From Lutjanus erythropterus (lineage: Eukaryota; Chordata; Actinopteri; Lutjaniformes; Lutjanidae), in NCBI GenBank assembly GCA_020091685.1, contig CM034594.1:4314903-4378902 (forward strand): DNA of 64,000 nt. Direction: 5' to 3'. Shown one piece after another: positions 61,831-64,000 of the stretch. The notes under the pieces were generated by a model, which was given only the letters and a program-made list of their open reading frames with translations, was not told where the DNA came from and made no database searches. Numbering within the stretch: position 1 is the first letter of the stretch; every line of letters begins with the position of its first letter. A program made the position numbers and the translations under genes.

Positions 61831-61960
61831 ATAATGACAGTCACCTGTCCATCAGATTAGCAGCTGTAGGTCAGAGCAACACGAAACACAACAACATGTT
61901 GGCAAGACTCTGTGTGTACGTGGCAACCATACAGAGAGAGAGACAACATCTGGCTTGATC

Positions 61961-61995
61961 AGAAGATATACAGTATGTTATACTGTATATCTTCT
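61961..61995. repeat. 35-nt perfect inverted repeat (hairpin)
   Basis: Arms AGAAGATATACAGTAT (61961-61976) and its exact reverse complement (61980-61995) flank a GTT loop. It lies 130 nt from the larger hairpin in the same intron. Confidence 0.9.
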
Positions 61996-62958
61996 AGAGG
62001 ACGTTATTAACCTTGAAATATTAGTTTAACATTACAGTCTTTGAAGCACTTCAAAGGAAAGTAGTAAGTAGATCTTGATTATTTTGTCACATATATGACA
62101 ATTTCATCACTTTACCAGTGTCTTTACCAGTGTTGGGGGTGACATGCTACAAAGTTACTCGTTAGATTATTCAGATTACTTTTTTTGTTGTAAGAAGTAA
62201 TGTAACATGCTAGTTTTGCAATTCAAGTACTCAGTTATTTAGTTATGTTTTCAAAGAAGCATCTCTTACAGTCATAATAAGACTGTAACCTGAACCTGCC
62301 ACTGGAGGAGATCCTGAGGGTTCAGACTTTTTTGTGGGTAAGAACAGACAGAGCCTTAAATCAGTAGACACTGAAATCATAGAGTATCTCAAGTCAGGTC
62401 TTGAGATGGACATAGTGAACAAATGATCAAAACTGTCTTCAAGTTACTTTTCTCAGTAGTTAGATACCTTTTAGTAGAAACACCACCCAACACTGTTCTT
62501 TACTGGACTGTAATAAGATATTTCGATTTGTATTTTGTAAATTCCTGTCTGTGTAAGAATCAGCCATCTAGTCTCTTTACATTTAAAGGGACTTTCAAAG
62601 GCCACCAGTAACTCTGCCATCATGAGGGTTTAAAATAGTTATTTAAGAAACTCTCCTTCAAATAATCCAGCCAGCAATAATCTCAGATGTTCAGGAAAAT
62701 GCAGATTATCACACATTCATACTGGTTGTTCTGTGCCATCTGTGCTGACAAGAACACACAGTACCAACCCACACTGCACCCTGTTCCAATCTTTGTCAAA
62801 TAATCTGACGTGCTGCTGTTGTCTGCCAACGCGCAGAGAGAGAAATTCGAAAACGGGTTGAGGTGCAGGTGACACTTTTATGACGACTTATTAACCCTTC
62901 GTAATGTGGTGGTGTTTTTAGGTGCATGGGAAAATGTGAGCAGGTGGGCTTTTGTTAC

Positions 62959-62994
62959 CTTGTTGAGGAGTCAGTGGGGCTGGTACATATACAC
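62959..62994 (-). CDS. eln: elastin internal exon (third from last seen)
   Basis: This 36-nt exon lies between an acceptor ending TTTGTCTAG and a donor GTAACA, both on the minus strand. It starts and ends in phase 1 and encodes VYVPAPLTPQQ between two split codons (G at the start; the last G joins the next exon to give A). The small size and phase fit elastin, and Pro/Val richness suits a hydrophobic segment. The Thr-Pro-Gln-Gln run is unusual for a mammalian-type hydrophobic repeat. It is the weakest of the three eln exons because it is so short, but it splices in frame to the KAAKYG exon without any adjustment. Confidence 0.65.
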
Positions 62995-64000
62995 CTAGAC
63001 AAACATTAAAGACAAAGAAAAAATAGAGATGAGATGGCGCCATTAGCACTAATGCTAAGATGAAAGCACTTTGGACCTGTCACATTGGTTGATTTATGTG
63101 TCCAGGCCAGGATGTGGTGAGGAAAACCTGTTGACATTAGAGGAGATCACATGGGAGGCACTTAGATCTGCTGCTGCTGAGGTGTGTGATCCAGAGATGC
63201 TTTCAGTGTATTTAAGTAACCAGACCTAAACATACAGAAATCCTTTGCACAGTCTGTATTTTGCATTTAAAAGACACAGAAAGGTAATCTTATTTGAAGC
63301 TTGGGGGAAAGCATTTGTGGTTTTGCTCATTTGAGATGCTAAAATTTGAATAATGAGGGGTCTGACACAGACTGCACTGCCTGTCTTCAGATGTATTTTG
63401 CCAGTGGTGGAAAGATTGCATTAAACATCAATATCACTGATCAGTTTTGTCTGCACTAATCCAATTAATCTGTTTTTAATTTGGTGCTCAGAGGAGGGGA
63501 TTGCACGTTGTTAAAATTCAAACACAATTTAATTCCCTTGTGCAAAATCAGCCTCCCATGTGTGTTAACAAGATGATGGTGAGAAATTAGACATTTGTTA
63601 AAATTGAAAAGCCCTCAATTCCATTTTGCTCAAGAATTAAAAGTATTTTGTAAATAAATAAATGTGTGTAATTAGAATTTCATGTGTATTATGAACAATT
63701 TTAATGATATTACCACAATATTCAGGACTTTTCAAGTTTAATGTGAGGTTACAATCCTTCTACTGTAAAACAACTAATAAAATGGTAAAAATACATATTG
63801 TTGCATGGGAGATTACACAGAAACCCACATTGTGGAGAAACTGGAATTTAGTTGAGAGTTTAGGTGAAAGTGTCCGGCATAAAAGGAGGGAGAGAAGGGG
63901 GACAAGATAACTTGTCAAAAATGCAGAGCTAATGAACCTTAAATTAAAATTTCCAGTTGAATGAGAAGAATCATAATAAACTGGTGATGATAAAATTTCC
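62995..64000 (-). other. eln: elastin intron (partial), nothing further recognised
   Basis: AT-rich sequence upstream of the 36-nt exon, running to the edge. I saw no additional Gly/Val/Ala-rich exon with phase 1 splice sites and no distinct repeat. Confidence 0.5.

Larger units (their letters stand above)
60305..62958 (-). other. eln: elastin intron with repeats and hairpins
   Basis: This intron of about 2.65 kb separates the 36-nt exon from the cross-link exon. It holds a small inverted-repeat element (60783-61365), two strong hairpins (61770-61830 and 61961-61995) and otherwise ordinary AT-rich sequence. I looked for further Gly/Ala/Val-rich short exons with phase 1 splice sites and saw none. 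Confidence 0.65.
58590..64000 (-). other. eln: elastin gene, 3' part (gene span)
   Basis: This is the 3' end of an elastin gene, read right to left; it enters from beyond the right edge. Elastin is the secreted, cross-linked elastic fibre protein of arteries, lung, skin and (in teleosts) the bulbus arteriosus. Three coding exons are visible. All are joined in phase 1, the split-codon arrangement typical of elastin exons. A 3' UTR of about 1.5 kb follows. Teleosts usually keep two elastin paralogues, and I cannot tell from this C-terminal part which one this is. The identification rests on the C-terminal GVGGCQGKYCGRRK, the KAAKYG cross-link motif and the neighbouring limk1 gene. Confidence 0.88.

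Noticed and set aside
1-64000. CRISPR arrays, prokaryotic operons, intact viral or retroviral genes
   Set aside because: None seen. The window is vertebrate chromosomal DNA, and repeats have microsatellite, minisatellite or transposon character.

Overview
This is a stretch of vertebrate nuclear DNA, almost certainly from a ray-finned (teleost) fish. It is AT-rich and intron-rich. It carries long (GT)n/(CA)n microsatellites and many degenerate interspersed repeats of the type common in percomorph fishes, such as hAT-like elements with ends reading AGGGCTGCAAC. There is no bacterial-style gene packing. Nearly all long open frames are chance frames inside introns, so the real genes had to be found from short exons with splice sites and matching reading-frame phases.

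Two genes are recognisable, both on the minus strand and transcribed from right to left. (1) At the right end lie the last three coding exons of an elastin gene (eln): 62959-62994, 60236-60304 and 60107-60153. The final exon encodes the hallmark Cys-x4-Cys plus basic C-terminus. A 3' UTR of about 1.5 kb follows, to a likely poly(A) signal at 58610-58615. (2) About 3.6 kb downstream starts a LIM-domain kinase 1 gene (limk1): exon 1 at 54713-54770, exon 2 at 48991-49090 and exon 3 at 18874-19012, separated by introns of about 5.6 and 30 kb. The next intron (over 18.8 kb) runs off the left edge, so LIM2, PDZ and kinase exons are not in this window. The order eln then limk1 on one strand matches the ELN-LIMK1 order of human 7q11.23 (Williams-Beuren region).

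Right to left the layout is: eln intron and 3' exons (64000-60107), eln 3' UTR (60106 to about 58590), spacer with repeats and a roughly 1.2-kb C-poor minisatellite (58590-55000), CpG-rich limk1 promoter and exon 1 (about 55000-54713), intron 1, exon 2, intron 2 (with many transposon relics), exon 3, and partial intron 3.

The most interesting signals are two candidate alternative first exons of limk1. One, in intron 3 (6976-7038), sits at the edge of a CpG-rich, GC-box-containing block. It encodes a short N-terminus with its own Cys-Cys pair and ends in the phase required by exon 4. The other, in intron 2 (36525-36793), ends in the phase required by exon 3. Together they would give LIMK1 forms lacking part or all of LIM1. 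Also notable are two near-perfect hairpins 130 bp apart in an eln intron, a three-copy family of small inverted-repeat elements with ends like CCTTCCTAAGTCC, and a hAT-like element with a 7/8 target-site duplication. I found no evidence of a wholly new multi-gene system.
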